64,000 nt of DNA from an uncultured Flavobacteriaceae bacterium (GTDB lineage: Bacteria > Bacteroidota > Bacteroidia > Flavobacteriales > Flavobacteriaceae). Below are positions 1 to 9,557 of the stretch, one piece after another. How positions within the stretch are numbered: position 1 is the first letter of the stretch; the number at the start of each line of letters is the position of its first letter. The notes below the pieces were generated by a model. The model worked only from the letters and a program-made list of their open reading frames with translations, was not told the origin of the DNA and searched no databases. The DNA lies in contig CANNCM010000001.1 in the NCBI GenBank assembly GCA_947503105.1, positions 310,001 to 374,000 on the forward strand. Direction: 5' to 3'. The position numbers were made by a program, and so were the translations under genes.

Positions 1-1
1 T

Positions 2-706
2 AATCTTAAAAAAATAGCCTATCAAATGTTCAATTTGACTATTGGTTTAGATATTGATAGTGAAGTTCGACTTACAGATCCGCTTGAAACATTAGTTTTA
101 GCAACCCAACTTAAAAGTTCTGAAAAGACTGATGGAACTGCAGAAAATGTGATCGATTTTAAAATTGCTCAAAACGATTTTCGATCTAAGGAATTATTGC
201 TGAAACTCGAAAAAAGTAAGGCCTTACCAACGCTTAATGCGTTTATAAATGGGTCTTATGCAGGAAATAGCAACCAATTTGATTTCTTTAAACGTTCACA
301 AAAATGGTTTGGTGCATCGCAGTTTGGTGTTAATTTGTCAATTCCTTTGTTTAGCTCTTTTGGCAGAACCTCATTAACGCAAAAAGCAAAAATTAATTTA
401 GAAAAATCTAAACGAAATCTAAATGATGTCAAACAAAAAATAGAATTAGAAATAGAACGCGCAAAAAATGATTTAGACTTTGCTTTGCAAGATTTAAAAA
501 CAAAAAAACAAGCTCAAGAACTTGCCGAAAGAATTGAACATAAAAATCAAGTAAAATTTTCTGAAGGTATTGCTTCAAGTTTTGAATTGACTCAAGCGCA
601 AACACAACTCTATTCTGCCCAACAACAATATATTCAAGCAATGTTTACGCTTATAAACAAGTATGTTTTATTAGACACACTTCTAAACCCAATCGAAAAT
701 CAATAA
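2..706 (+). CDS. TolC-family outer membrane efflux protein (5' end outside window)
   Basis: The frame is open from base 2, so this is the C-terminal part (about 235 residues) of a longer protein. It is rich in long amphipathic helices with many Lys, Glu, Gln and Ala residues (about residues 120-220 of the visible part), as in the alpha-barrel of TolC-type outer membrane factors. A strand-rich stretch ending in an NLSIPLFSSFG motif precedes the last helical hairpin and resembles the outer membrane strands of the family. The stop codon overlaps the next start by one base (TAATG), giving an operon with an adaptor and an RND permease. The inferred role is the exit duct of a tripartite efflux pump. 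Confidence 0.88.
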   Translation, partial: NLKKIAYQMFNLTIGLDIDSEVRLTDPLETLVLATQLKSSEKTDGTAENVIDFKIAQNDFRSKELLLKLEKSKALPTLNAFINGSYAGNSNQFDFFKRSQKWFGASQFGVNLSIPLFSSFGRTSLTQKAKINLEKSKRNLNDVKQKIELEIERAKNDLDFALQDLKTKKQAQELAERIEHKNQVKFSEGIASSFELTQAQTQLYSAQQQYIQAMFTLINKYVLLDTLLNPIENQ

Positions 707-732
707 TGATAAAAAGTAACACTCAAATAGTC

Positions 733-1863
733 ATGAAAAACACATTATTAATCGCTATGATCGCCGTACTTATTTCTTGTGGAAAAACAAAAAAAGAATC
801 TGCATCGCTTACGCAGTTGAAATCTCAAAAAGGCGATTTAATCTCTCAAATCGATAGTTTGAGTCAGGTTCTGAAATCTGTAGATTTAGAAATTTCAAAA
901 CGAGATACTTTAAAACGATTTACTCCGGTCACAGCATTTGAAGCCAAAGAACAGGTTTTTAAGCATTATATTGAGGTTCAGGGCAATGTTGAAGCCGATC
1001 AAAGTGTTGAGCTTTACCCAGAAAGCGGTGGAACTATCACAAAAATACATGTAAAAGAAGGCCAAAAAGTAGCCAAAGGTCATGTTTTGGCACAAATTGA
1101 CAATTCTATTATTGAAAGTTCAATTGTTGAGCTACAAACTCAATTGGATTTGGCAACAACAACTTTTGAGCGTCAACAGCGACTATGGAATCAAAACATT
1201 GGAAGTGAAATGCAATTTCTTCAGGCAAAAGCCAAAAAAGAAGGATTAGAAAATTCCTTAAAAAGCTTAAATACACAAGCAAAAAAACTGAAAATAATTG
1301 CTCCATTTTCTGGAATTGTTGATGAAGTTTTTGCCAAAGTAGGTGGCCTTGCTGTACCTCAAATGCCTGCACTGCGGTTGGTCAATTTGGACAATATACA
1401 TGTTGAAAGTGAAGTGACAGAAACGTATTTGAAGTCCATAAAAAAAGGCGCTGACGTAGAGCTTAGTTTTCCATCTTTGAAGAGAACAATATCGTCTAAA
1501 GTGAGTCAAGTTGGAAATTTTATCAACCCCAACAATCGAAGTTTCAAGGTTCGTGTAAATCTTAATAATACAACAAATGAAATCAAGGCAAATTTACTGG
1601 CAGACGTCAAAATAAAAGATTTTCAAGCCACTGGTGTAGTACTTCCAACAACCATTTTACAAAAAGATCGTTTGGGAAAAACATTTGTGTTTACACTAAA
1701 AAAAGAAGGCGAAGTCTATACCACTCAAAAAACATATATAGATGTAGAGAAGTCATACAACAATCAATCTTACATTTCTAAAGGATTGTCGAAAAACACG
1801 CTTGTTGTCGATAAAGGATCTCGTCTTATTAAAGCGAATGAAATAGTAACTCTTGTTGATTAA
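733..1863 (+). CDS. RND efflux periplasmic adaptor (membrane fusion lipoprotein)
   Basis: This is a HlyD/AcrA-type adaptor that would join the inner membrane permease downstream to the TolC-like duct upstream. The start at 733 gives a short lipoprotein signal ending in LISC at about residue 16. An upstream ATG at 706 overlaps the previous stop and is also possible, adding nine residues. After a short coiled coil come the two lipoyl half-motifs: GTITKIHVKEGQKVAKG with VLAQID in the first half, and IIAPFSGIVDE with VGGLAV in the second. A helical hairpin lies between them and beta-barrel domains follow. Length is normal for the family. The substrate cannot be read from the sequence. Confidence 0.92.
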   Translation: MKNTLLIAMIAVLISCGKTKKESASLTQLKSQKGDLISQIDSLSQVLKSVDLEISKRDTLKRFTPVTAFEAKEQVFKHYIEVQGNVEADQSVELYPESGGTITKIHVKEGQKVAKGHVLAQIDNSIIESSIVELQTQLDLATTTFERQQRLWNQNIGSEMQFLQAKAKKEGLENSLKSLNTQAKKLKIIAPFSGIVDEVFAKVGGLAVPQMPALRLVNLDNIHVESEVTETYLKSIKKGADVELSFPSLKRTISSKVSQVGNFINPNNRSFKVRVNLNNTTNEIKANLLADVKIKDFQATGVVLPTTILQKDRLGKTFVFTLKKEGEVYTTQKTYIDVEKSYNNQSYISKGLSKNTLVVDKGSRLIKANEIVTLVD

Positions 1864-1868
1864 TTGAT

Positions 1869-4800
1869 ATGAGCACAAAAACAAATAAAGAATTTAAACT
1901 CTCATCTTGGGCAATTTCGAATAAATCTACAGTTGCTGTAATTACATTAATTGTGGTTCTTGGTGGTCTTCTGTCATATACAAGCATGCCCCGCGAAAAC
2001 TTTCCAGAAATCATAGTACCACAAATATATGTGGGAACCCCCTACCCAGGGAATTCTGCATTAGATGTCGAAAAACTAATTACAAAACGATTAGAAAAAG
2101 AAATAAATTCTATTACTGGGGTGGACAAAATTACCTCAAACTCTATTCAAGGATACTCGAGTATTAATGTCGAATTTAATTTTGACATCACCCCTTCTGA
2201 GGCACTGCTAAAAATAAAAGACAAGGTAGATATTGCGATGGCAGACAAAGATTTTCCTAAAGATCTGCCTACCGAGCCTAGCATTACAGAAATGAATTTT
2301 AGTGAGCAAATGCCCATTATGAACATCAATCTTTCTGGCGATTTTTCGATGGATCAGCTCAAGGAATATGGAGAATACTTGGAGGATGAAATTGAAAAAT
2401 TATCTGAAATTTCTGGCGTAGATATTCGTGGGATACAAGAAAAAGAGCTTGAAGTTGCTGTGGATTTGTATAAAATGGAAGCTTCAAAAATTAGTTTTAC
2501 TGATATTGAAAATGCAATTGCATTTGAAAACCGAAGTGTGTCTGGTGGAGATCTTCTTGAAAACGGAACACGACGAACTGTACGTGTTATTGGAGAATTT
2601 GAAGACCCTTTGAGTGTGAAAGATATCATTGTTAAAAGTGAAAAAGGAAACATTGTTTATTTGCGTGATATTGCAGAGGTGCAATTTAAAGAGCAAGAGA
2701 AACAAAGTTACGCCAGAGAATATTCTCAGCCCGTTGTAATGTTAGATGTGAAAAAAAGAAGTGGGGAGAATTTACTAGAAGCATCTTCAAAAATCGACTT
2801 GATTATTGAAGCATCAAAAGCTAACGTATTTCCTGAGAGTTTAGTGATTTCAAAAACCAACGACCAATCTAACGACACAAGAACAATGGTAGCCGACTTG
2901 GAAAACAGCATCGTTCTTGGTGTTATTCTGGTGGTAGCTGTGCTCTATTTTTTCTTAGGGTTCAGAAATGCACTATTTGTAGGAATTGCAATTCCGCTTT
3001 CTATGTTTCTTTCATTTATAATTTTAAGTTTCTTAGGAGTAACCCTCAACACCATGGTCTTATTCTCGCTGGTAATAGCACTGGGAATGTTGGTCGATAA
3101 TGGGATTGTTGTTGTTGAAAACGTCTATCGTTTAATGGATGAAGGCATGCCTAGAATGAAAGCTGCAAAGCTTGGCGTTGGCGAGGTCGCTTTGCCCATT
3201 ATTGCTTCAACAGCCACAACATTAGCCGCGTTTTTTCCTCTTATTTTGTGGGATGGGATAATAGGAAAATTCATGCAATGGCTTCCTATCACACTTATTA
3301 TTGTTTTAAGCTCTTCTTTGTTTGTTGCCTTGGTCATCAACCCTATGTTGATTTCCCTCTACATGAAAATTGTCCCTAAAAAAGAAAAAACAACATTCAT
3401 CAATAGATTGGAAAATATTTATGAAAAATTCCTCATCAAAAACTTGAAAGGCAAAAAACCTTATGCCATTGTAGCAGGTACTTTTGCTTTACTTTTTGTA
3501 GCTGTTGGACTTATGAGCTCTTTCCCTCCAAAAATTCTATTCTTTCCAAATACTGAAGCCAAACAAGTCTTTGTTTTTGTGGAATATCCTATAGGCACAG
3601 ACATTGAAGAAACGAATTTGCTTTCCAAAAAAATTGAAAGAGATATTGAAACTCATCTAAAAAAATATGAAAAAGATGGAGAGAATTTTTTGGTTACTTC
3701 CGTAATTGGTCAAGTAGGAGAAGGCACTTCAGACCCTAGCAAAGGTCAAACGGGGGGAAACACTCCAAACAAGGCGCGAATAACTGTTGATTTTGTAAAG
3801 TTTCAAGATCGTCAAGGAGTAAGTTCTGAGCAAGTTTTAATCGATATTCGTAATGTGATTAACAACTACCCAGGAGTTAGTATTGTGGTGGATAAACCCG
3901 CCGATGGCCCACCAACGGGCTCTCCAATTAATCTTGAAATTAAAGGAGACGATTATGAGTTGATTCTCAAAACAGCCAACAACTTAAAGTCATTTATCAA
4001 TGCAGCAAATATTCCTGGAATCGAAGAACTCAAGCTCGATATCGATCAAGGAAAACCAGAATTGTTAGTTAATGTTGACCGCCAAAAAGCAAGACGACTC
4101 GGTGTTTCTACAGGTCAAATTGGGGCCAATCTCAGAACCGCACTTTACGGTAAAGAGGTGTCAACATACAAAGATTTGATCGATGACTACCCAATCAATA
4201 TCCGCCTGAACGAAAAATTCAGATACAACAGAACTGCACTGTTGAATCAAAAAATAACATTCAGAGATCAAGGTAGTGGACAAATAAAACAAGTCCCTAT
4301 TTCGGCGATTGCTACTACAGAAAATGAATCGAGTTTTAGTGCTGTAAAACGCATCGATTTGGATCGTGTGGTTACGCTCTATTCCAATGTACTCAACGAT
4401 TATAACCCCACCCAAGTCAATGATAACATTCGCGATTTGATAGAAGATTTTGAAATCCCAAAAGGCGTAGATATCAACTTTACTGGTGAACAAGAAAAAC
4501 AAGCAAAAGAAATGGCTTTTCTTAGTAAGGCACTCCTCATTGCTGTATCTATTATTTTTCTCATCTTGGTGGCACAATTCAACTCTGCAACAACGCCAAT
4601 TATCATCTCTATTTCTGTATTTCTGAGTCTCATTGGTGTGCTTTTTGGTTTGCTTATTTTTAGAATGGATTTTGTGATTCTTATGACCATGATTGGAATC
4701 ATTTCGCTTGCTGGTATTGTTGTCAATAATGCCATTGTACTTATAGATTACATCAATTTAATCCTTTTAAGAAAACGAAAAGAATTGAATCTAAATTCGA

Positions 4801-5126
4801 CTGAAAAACTAAGCTCTACTCAACTTTTAGAATGTGTTGTAGAAGGTGGAAAAACAAGGCTTAGACCAGTACTTTTAACCGCAATGACTACGATCTTGGG
4901 GCTTTTGCCCTTGGCACTTGGAATAAATATCAATTTCAAAACGCTTATTACAGAACTGAATCCAAATTTTTATATCGGAGGAGAAAATGTTGCTTTTTGG
5001 GGTCCAATGGGCTGGGCTATCATATACGGCCTTACCTTTGCGACCTTCCTTACCTTGGTTGTTGTCCCAATTTTGTATTATTTAATCCATAAAATAAAAA
5101 CCAAAAAAGTTAATGTTGCCTCTTAG
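1869..5126 (+). CDS. RND efflux permease (AcrB/HAE1-type)
   Basis: This 1085-residue inner membrane proton antiporter is the third gene of the efflux operon, five bases after the adaptor. It has the RND layout: an N-terminal TM helix, a large periplasmic domain, TM2-6 (about residues 345-500), a second periplasmic domain, then the last TM block (about residues 875-1080). The TM4 relay motif reads GMLVDNGIVVVENVYR, so the second of the two adjacent acidic residues of AcrB (DD) is Asn here. The motif GIVVNNAIVLIDYIN is the TM10 counterpart. About 40 extra residues (including FYIGGENVAFWGPMG) lie just before the last helix. The substrate is unknown; drugs, bile-type compounds or lipids are all possible. 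Confidence 0.93.
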   Translation: MSTKTNKEFKLSSWAISNKSTVAVITLIVVLGGLLSYTSMPRENFPEIIVPQIYVGTPYPGNSALDVEKLITKRLEKEINSITGVDKITSNSIQGYSSINVEFNFDITPSEALLKIKDKVDIAMADKDFPKDLPTEPSITEMNFSEQMPIMNINLSGDFSMDQLKEYGEYLEDEIEKLSEISGVDIRGIQEKELEVAVDLYKMEASKISFTDIENAIAFENRSVSGGDLLENGTRRTVRVIGEFEDPLSVKDIIVKSEKGNIVYLRDIAEVQFKEQEKQSYAREYSQPVVMLDVKKRSGENLLEASSKIDLIIEASKANVFPESLVISKTNDQSNDTRTMVADLENSIVLGVILVVAVLYFFLGFRNALFVGIAIPLSMFLSFIILSFLGVTLNTMVLFSLVIALGMLVDNGIVVVENVYRLMDEGMPRMKAAKLGVGEVALPIIASTATTLAAFFPLILWDGIIGKFMQWLPITLIIVLSSSLFVALVINPMLISLYMKIVPKKEKTTFINRLENIYEKFLIKNLKGKKPYAIVAGTFALLFVAVGLMSSFPPKILFFPNTEAKQVFVFVEYPIGTDIEETNLLSKKIERDIETHLKKYEKDGENFLVTSVIGQVGEGTSDPSKGQTGGNTPNKARITVDFVKFQDRQGVSSEQVLIDIRNVINNYPGVSIVVDKPADGPPTGSPINLEIKGDDYELILKTANNLKSFINAANIPGIEELKLDIDQGKPELLVNVDRQKARRLGVSTGQIGANLRTALYGKEVSTYKDLIDDYPINIRLNEKFRYNRTALLNQKITFRDQGSGQIKQVPISAIATTENESSFSAVKRIDLDRVVTLYSNVLNDYNPTQVNDNIRDLIEDFEIPKGVDINFTGEQEKQAKEMAFLSKALLIAVSIIFLILVAQFNSATTPIIISISVFLSLIGVLFGLLIFRMDFVILMTMIGIISLAGIVVNNAIVLIDYINLILLRKRKELNLNSTEKLSSTQLLECVVEGGKTRLRPVLLTAMTTILGLLPLALGININFKTLITELNPNFYIGGENVAFWGPMGWAIIYGLTFATFLTLVVVPILYYLIHKIKTKKVNVAS

Positions 5127-5153
5127 AAGCTTAATCTTTTAATATAATAATGT

Positions 5154-5161
5154 TAAATTTG
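5154..5161 (+). promoter_or_regulatory. Bacteroidota -7 promoter element for aspS
   Basis: TAAATTTG matches the Bacteroidota primary sigma factor -7 consensus TAnnTTTG. Transcription would start around 5168, only a few bases before the ATG at 5171. That makes the mRNA almost leaderless or favours the ATG at 5180. No clear TTG is seen 20 bases upstream. Confidence 0.55.
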
Positions 5162-5170
5162 CCCAACTAA

Positions 5171-6925
5171 ATGAGTCAAATGTACAGAACGCATCATTGT
5201 GGTGAACTTCGAGCATCACATATCAACAAAAAAGTAACCCTTTCTGGTTGGGTTCAAAAATCTAGAGACAAAGGATTTGTAGCATGGGTAGATCTACGAG
5301 ATCGCTATGGGATTACACAACTTGTTTTTGATGCCGATCGTACCGATGAAAAACTAATGGAAGTGGCCAGAAATTTAGGCCGTGAATATGTGATACAAGT
5401 TACAGGTACTGTGATCGAACGTGCCTCCAAAAACCCAAATATCGAAACTGGAGACATAGAAATTTTAGTAGAATCACTTGAGATTCTAAATCAAGCAAAC
5501 GTCCCGCCTTTCACCATAGAAGATCAAACTGACGGCGGCGAAGAACTTCGCATGAAATACCGCTATTTGGACATTCGTCGAAATCCTGTCAAAAACAACT
5601 TGATTTTTAGACATAAGGTCACACAAGAAGTTCGCAATTATTTATCTTCAATAGATTTTATTGAAATAGAGACGCCCTATTTAATAAAGTCCACACCAGA
5701 AGGTGCTCGAGACTTTGTTGTTCCTAGCAGAATGAATGAAGGGCAGTTTTATGCACTTCCACAATCGCCACAAACGTTCAAACAACTTTTGATGGTAGGA
5801 GGAATGGACAAATATTTTCAAATTGTAAAATGCTTTAGAGATGAAGATTTACGTGCCGATCGTCAACCAGAATTTACGCAAATTGATTGCGAAATGGCTT
5901 TTGTACAACAAGAAGATGTACTCCAAAGTTTTGAGGGGCTTACGCGCCACTTGCTCAAAACTATCAATGGCGTTGAAGTTGATGCTTTCCCACGCATGAG
6001 TTATGATGAAGCGATGAAAACCTATGGCAATGACAAACCAGACATTCGTTTTGGAATGAAATTTGGCGAGCTCAACACTATGGCGCAACACAAAGATTTT
6101 AACGTTTTTAATAGCGCAGAACTCGTTGTTGGTATTGCAGTGCCGGGTGGTAATTCGTATTCTCGAAAAGAAATTGATAAGCTCATTGATTGGGTAAAAC
6201 GACCTCAAATTGGCGCTCTTGGTATGGTGTATGTGCGTTGCAATGATGACGGCACATACAAATCATCTGTAGATAAATTTTATGATCAAACAGATTTGAG
6301 CCAATGGGCCAAGGCTACAAATGCTAAAGCAGGAGATTTAATTTGTGTTCTTTCTGGAAAAACCAGCGCAGTTCGTGCGCAGCTCAGCGCACTTCGAATG
6401 GAACTTGCAGAGCGTCTTAATCTTAGAAATCCTAAAGAATTTGCACCGCTGTGGATAACCGATTTTCCACTTTTAGAATGGGACGAAGATACGCAGCGCT
6501 ATCATGCAATGCACCACCCTTTTACAGCACCAAAACCAGAAGACATCAAATTGTTGGATACAGACCCGGGAGCCGTAAAAGCCAATGCTTATGATTTAGT
6601 TTTAAACGGAAACGAAATTGGAGGGGGATCTATCCGAATTCACGACAAAGAAACCCAATCGTTAATGTTCGACCACTTAGGATTTACAAAAGAACAAGCA
6701 AAAGCACAATTTGGATTCTTAATGAATGCCTTCGAGTATGGAGCGCCACCGCATGGCGGAATTGCTTTTGGTTTAGATCGATTGGTTGCTATATTAGGTG
6801 GAGCAGAAACCATACGAGATTTTATTGCGTTCCCAAAAAACAACTCTGGCCGAGATGTCATGATTGATGCGCCTGCACCAATTGATCAGCATCAATTGGA
6901 CGAGCTAGGACTAAAAATAAAATAA
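5171..6925 (+). CDS. aspS: Aspartyl-tRNA synthetase
   Basis: It charges tRNA-Asp with aspartate. At 584 residues it has bacterial AspRS length, with an N-terminal OB-fold anticodon-binding domain (about 1-105), a class II catalytic core and the bacterial GAD insertion (about 290-410). Class II motif 2 is visible as [16 protein letters not shown] (about residue 223 on) and motif 3 as GIAFGLDRL near the C-terminus. Starts at 5171 (MSQMYR) and 5180 ([11 protein letters not shown]) are both possible; the closely placed promoter and typical family N-termini favour the second slightly. It stands alone, with a small membrane protein 13 bases downstream. Confidence 0.97.
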   Translation: MSQMYRTHHCGELRASHINKKVTLSGWVQKSRDKGFVAWVDLRDRYGITQLVFDADRTDEKLMEVARNLGREYVIQVTGTVIERASKNPNIETGDIEILVESLEILNQANVPPFTIEDQTDGGEELRMKYRYLDIRRNPVKNNLIFRHKVTQEVRNYLSSIDFIEIETPYLIKSTPEGARDFVVPSRMNEGQFYALPQSPQTFKQLLMVGGMDKYFQIVKCFRDEDLRADRQPEFTQIDCEMAFVQQEDVLQSFEGLTRHLLKTINGVEVDAFPRMSYDEAMKTYGNDKPDIRFGMKFGELNTMAQHKDFNVFNSAELVVGIAVPGGNSYSRKEIDKLIDWVKRPQIGALGMVYVRCNDDGTYKSSVDKFYDQTDLSQWAKATNAKAGDLICVLSGKTSAVRAQLSALRMELAERLNLRNPKEFAPLWITDFPLLEWDEDTQRYHAMHHPFTAPKPEDIKLLDTDPGAVKANAYDLVLNGNEIGGGSIRIHDKETQSLMFDHLGFTKEQAKAQFGFLMNAFEYGAPPHGGIAFGLDRLVAILGGAETIRDFIAFPKNNSGRDVMIDAPAPIDQHQLDELGLKIK

Positions 6926-6938
6926 CAAAACAATCCTG

Positions 6939-7202
6939 ATGAAGTATTTAATTTGGTTACTATTTATTTCTGCCATTGGAAGTATTTTTTTTGGCTTTAG
7001 TTTTCCCGACTCAAATACTACAGATGCTACCATAAAAGCGCAAGAAATTGCCCTTTCTGAAAAACTCATTGGGTTTGGTGTAGCAGGTCTTTTTTTGGTT
7101 GTCTTCCCTCTTTTTTCATACTACCGTTGGAAAGACAAAAACGTATCTGATTATATGCTCAATAAAGAAAATATTGAGAAAATGCGCGAATTTGATGATT
7201 AA
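6939..7202 (+). CDS. Small two-helix membrane protein
   Basis: I do not recognise this 87-residue protein. It has an N-terminal hydrophobic segment (about 2-22), a short acidic/Asn-Thr loop, a second hydrophobic segment (about 46-66) and a charged, probably cytosolic tail ending in Asp-Asp. It begins 13 bases after aspS and is probably cotranscribed with it. It ends five bases before the convergent tadA gene. No catalytic residues stand out. Its good start context, codon use like its neighbours and tight spacing support a real gene. Confidence 0.72.
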   Translation: MKYLIWLLFISAIGSIFFGFSFPDSNTTDATIKAQEIALSEKLIGFGVAGLFLVVFPLFSYYRWKDKNVSDYMLNKENIEKMREFDD

Positions 7203-7207
7203 AATTC

Positions 7208-7657
7208 TTAGGACAAGTTTCGTTTTTCAATAAAAAAACGCTTCAGCAATGTGGACGCTTCATCAGCCAAAACACCTGCAGTAATTTTTGTTTTTGGGTG
7301 TAATTTTGTTCCCATAACTTCACACCCTCGCTCATGGTCTTTTGCAGCAAAAACAATCCGTGAAATCTGACTCCAATACAATGCGCCAGCACACATTTGA
7401 CAAGGTTCTAGAGTAACATATAATGTACAATCATGTAAAAATTTTCCGCCTAAATAATTAGATGCAGCAGTAATGGCTTGCATTTCGGCATGGGCCGTAA
7501 CGTCATTTAAAAGTTCTGTCAAATTATGTGCTCTTGCAATAATTTGATTATTGACAACAATTACAGCTCCTACGGGAACTTCACCTCTCTTAAAAGCATA
7601 TTCAGCTTCGGTTAAAGCTTTTTTCATAAAATAGGTGTCATCAAATAGTTCTTCCAT
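7208..7657 (-). CDS. tadA: tRNA-specific adenosine deaminase (A34 to I34)
   Basis: It deaminates the wobble adenosine of tRNA-Arg(ACG) to inosine. The protein has 149 residues and a CDA-fold zinc site: HAE at 56-58 (His ligand and catalytic Glu) and PCQMC at 85-89 (two Cys ligands). The N-terminal MKKALTEAEYAFKRGEVPVGAV segment (from about residue 11) is characteristic of TadA as opposed to cytidine or guanine deaminases. It is transcribed divergently from dxs across a 128-base gap with a mirrored promoter. A related deaminase in this window (23506-23928) is a dCMP deaminase instead. Confidence 0.95.
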   Translation of the reverse strand: MEELFDDTYFMKKALTEAEYAFKRGEVPVGAVIVVNNQIIARAHNLTELLNDVTAHAEMQAITAASNYLGGKFLHDCTLYVTLEPCQMCAGALYWSQISRIVFAAKDHERGCEVMGTKLHPKTKITAGVLADEASTLLKRFFIEKRNLS

Positions 7658-7751
7658 AAAGTCAACTGCCCTTAGATAAACTCAAAACGTTCAAAAGAAG
7701 CAAATTAGCCAATCTATATAAACATCTAAGTATTAAATCTCGATTATCGAG

Positions 7752-7781
7752 CAAAAATACAATTTCAATCTTGTATTTTTG
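7752..7781. promoter_or_regulatory. Mirrored divergent promoter between tadA and dxs
   Basis: CAAAAATACAA (7752-7762) and TTGTATTTTTG (7771-7781) form a perfect 11-base inverted repeat around an 8-base spacer. Each arm contains TATTTTTG, a full match to the -7 element TAnnTTTG, one facing each gene. The right arm lies five bases before the GTG at 7786 of dxs. The left arm would give tadA a leader of about 85-90 bases. The palindrome could also be a regulator site. Confidence 0.5.
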
Positions 7782-7785
7782 TAGT

Positions 7786-9537
7786 GTGCAAAAAAAATTA
7801 ATTGACCATATCATTCATCCCAAAGATGTACGGGCACTTCAAGTTGAAGAGTTGCCAAGACTTGCACAAGAATTAAGACATTTTATCATTGAAATCGTGG
7901 CCTCTAAGGAAGGACATTTGGGCGCAAGCTTAGGCGTTGTAGAGCTTACCATTGCATTACACTATGTTTTTCAAACCCCTGAAGATGTACTGATTTGGGA
8001 CGTAGGCCATCAGGCCTATGGCCATAAAATATTGACTGGACGTAAAGCAGAATTTCATACCAACAGGCAATATGGCGGACTTAGTGGGTTTCCAAAACGC
8101 GACGAAAGTCCTTTTGATATTTTTGGTACTGGTCATGCATCAACATCCATTTCTGCAGCACTTGGAATGGCCATTGCAAGTCAGCTCAAAGAAGTTCAAA
8201 AACATCATATTGCAATTATTGGAGACGCCTCTATTGCTGGCGGAATGGCTTTTGAAGGCCTAAATCATGCAGGAGTGACCAATGCAAATTTATTGGTCAT
8301 TCTAAATGATAACGCTATTGGAATTGACCCTAGTGTTGGCGCACTCAAGCAATATTTAACAAATGTTAAAAAAGGAAATCAAAAAGAAGATAATATTTTT
8401 GAAGCTTTAAATTTTGAATATTCTGGACCAGTTGATGGACATGATATTGAAGCTTTAATCTTAGAACTGAAGCGGCTCAAAAAAATTGAAGGCCCAAAGT
8501 TTTTGCATGTGATTACCACCAAAGGAAAAGGATTAAAACAAGCCGAGGACAATCAAGTTGTGTACCATGCTCCTGGAAAATTTAATGCTCAAACTGGAGA
8601 TTTGATTTCATCCAACAAAGAAAATAGCCCTCCAAAATTTCAAGATGTTTTTGGTAAAACTCTTGTAGAACTTGCCACAAAAAATAAAAATATTGTCGGT
8701 ATTACTCCGGCTATGCCCACTGGAAGCTCTCTTAAATTTATGATGGAAGCTTTTCCAAAACGTGCTTTTGACGTTGGTATTGCTGAGCAACATGCGGTCA
8801 CTTTAGCAGCTGGAATGGCTACGCAAGGCTTAATCCCTTTTTGTGCCATTTACTCAACTTTTTTACAACGTGCATATGACCAAGTGATTCATGATGTAGC
8901 GTTACAAAACCTTCCTGTTGTTTTTTGTTTAGATCGGGCTGGACTTGTTGGGCAAGACGGAGCAACACATCATGGTGTTTTTGATATGGCCTATTTGAGA
9001 TGTATTCCAAATCTTATCATTGTTGCGCCTAGAAACGAACAAGAATTACGAAATATAATGTATTCGGCACAGCAAGGATTGAAGCACCCTATTGCTATCC
9101 GTTATCCTAGAGGACGTGGATTGGTAACCAACTGGAAATCCAAATTTGAATCGATTGCAATCGGAAAAGGCGAGCAACTTAAAGCGGGACAAAAAATTGC
9201 TATCCTCTCTGTTGGTGCTATTGCAAATAATGTCCAAAATGCTATTGAATCACTTTCTGTTTCTCATTATGATATGCGTTTTATTAAACCTCTTGATAAG
9301 GCATTATTAAAAGATATTTTTAAAACATACGATACAATTGTTACAGTAGAAAATGGCACAAAACATGGTGGGTTTGGGAGTGCTGTTTTGGAGTTTGCAG
9401 CACAACATAACTATAAAAATACGATTTATATCAAGGGTATTCCAGATGAATTTATAGAACATGGCAGTACAGAAGAGCTTCAAAAAGAAGTGGAACTGGA
9501 TGCGGATAGTTTGAAAACGTTTATTTTGTCTCTGTAG
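7786..9537 (+). CDS. dxs: 1-deoxy-D-xylulose-5-phosphate synthase
   Basis: It condenses pyruvate and glyceraldehyde 3-phosphate with thiamine diphosphate, the first step of the MEP isoprenoid pathway. The GTG start at 7786 gives 583 residues and a typical N-terminus. The longer reading from TTG at 7771 would run through the -7 element and is unlikely. Seen: EGHLGASLGVVELT and WDVGHQAYGHKILTGR (substrate and cofactor pocket), GDASIAGGMAFEG with the later LNDN (thiamine diphosphate/Mg site), and GIAEQHAVTLAAGMA with the catalytic Glu in the pyrimidine-binding domain. It is slightly shorter than the E. coli enzyme (620), as is usual in this phylum. Confidence 0.96.
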   Translation: MQKKLIDHIIHPKDVRALQVEELPRLAQELRHFIIEIVASKEGHLGASLGVVELTIALHYVFQTPEDVLIWDVGHQAYGHKILTGRKAEFHTNRQYGGLSGFPKRDESPFDIFGTGHASTSISAALGMAIASQLKEVQKHHIAIIGDASIAGGMAFEGLNHAGVTNANLLVILNDNAIGIDPSVGALKQYLTNVKKGNQKEDNIFEALNFEYSGPVDGHDIEALILELKRLKKIEGPKFLHVITTKGKGLKQAEDNQVVYHAPGKFNAQTGDLISSNKENSPPKFQDVFGKTLVELATKNKNIVGITPAMPTGSSLKFMMEAFPKRAFDVGIAEQHAVTLAAGMATQGLIPFCAIYSTFLQRAYDQVIHDVALQNLPVVFCLDRAGLVGQDGATHHGVFDMAYLRCIPNLIIVAPRNEQELRNIMYSAQQGLKHPIAIRYPRGRGLVTNWKSKFESIAIGKGEQLKAGQKIAILSVGAIANNVQNAIESLSVSHYDMRFIKPLDKALLKDIFKTYDTIVTVENGTKHGGFGSAVLEFAAQHNYKNTIYIKGIPDEFIEHGSTEELQKEVELDADSLKTFILSL

Positions 9538-9557
9538 GTTATCTGATTGTTCTCAAC

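Noticed and set aside
4161-4577. 138-residue minus-strand frame inside the RND permease gene
   Set aside because: Fully antisense to a well-supported gene; Phe/Cys/Ile-rich composition typical of a shadow frame.
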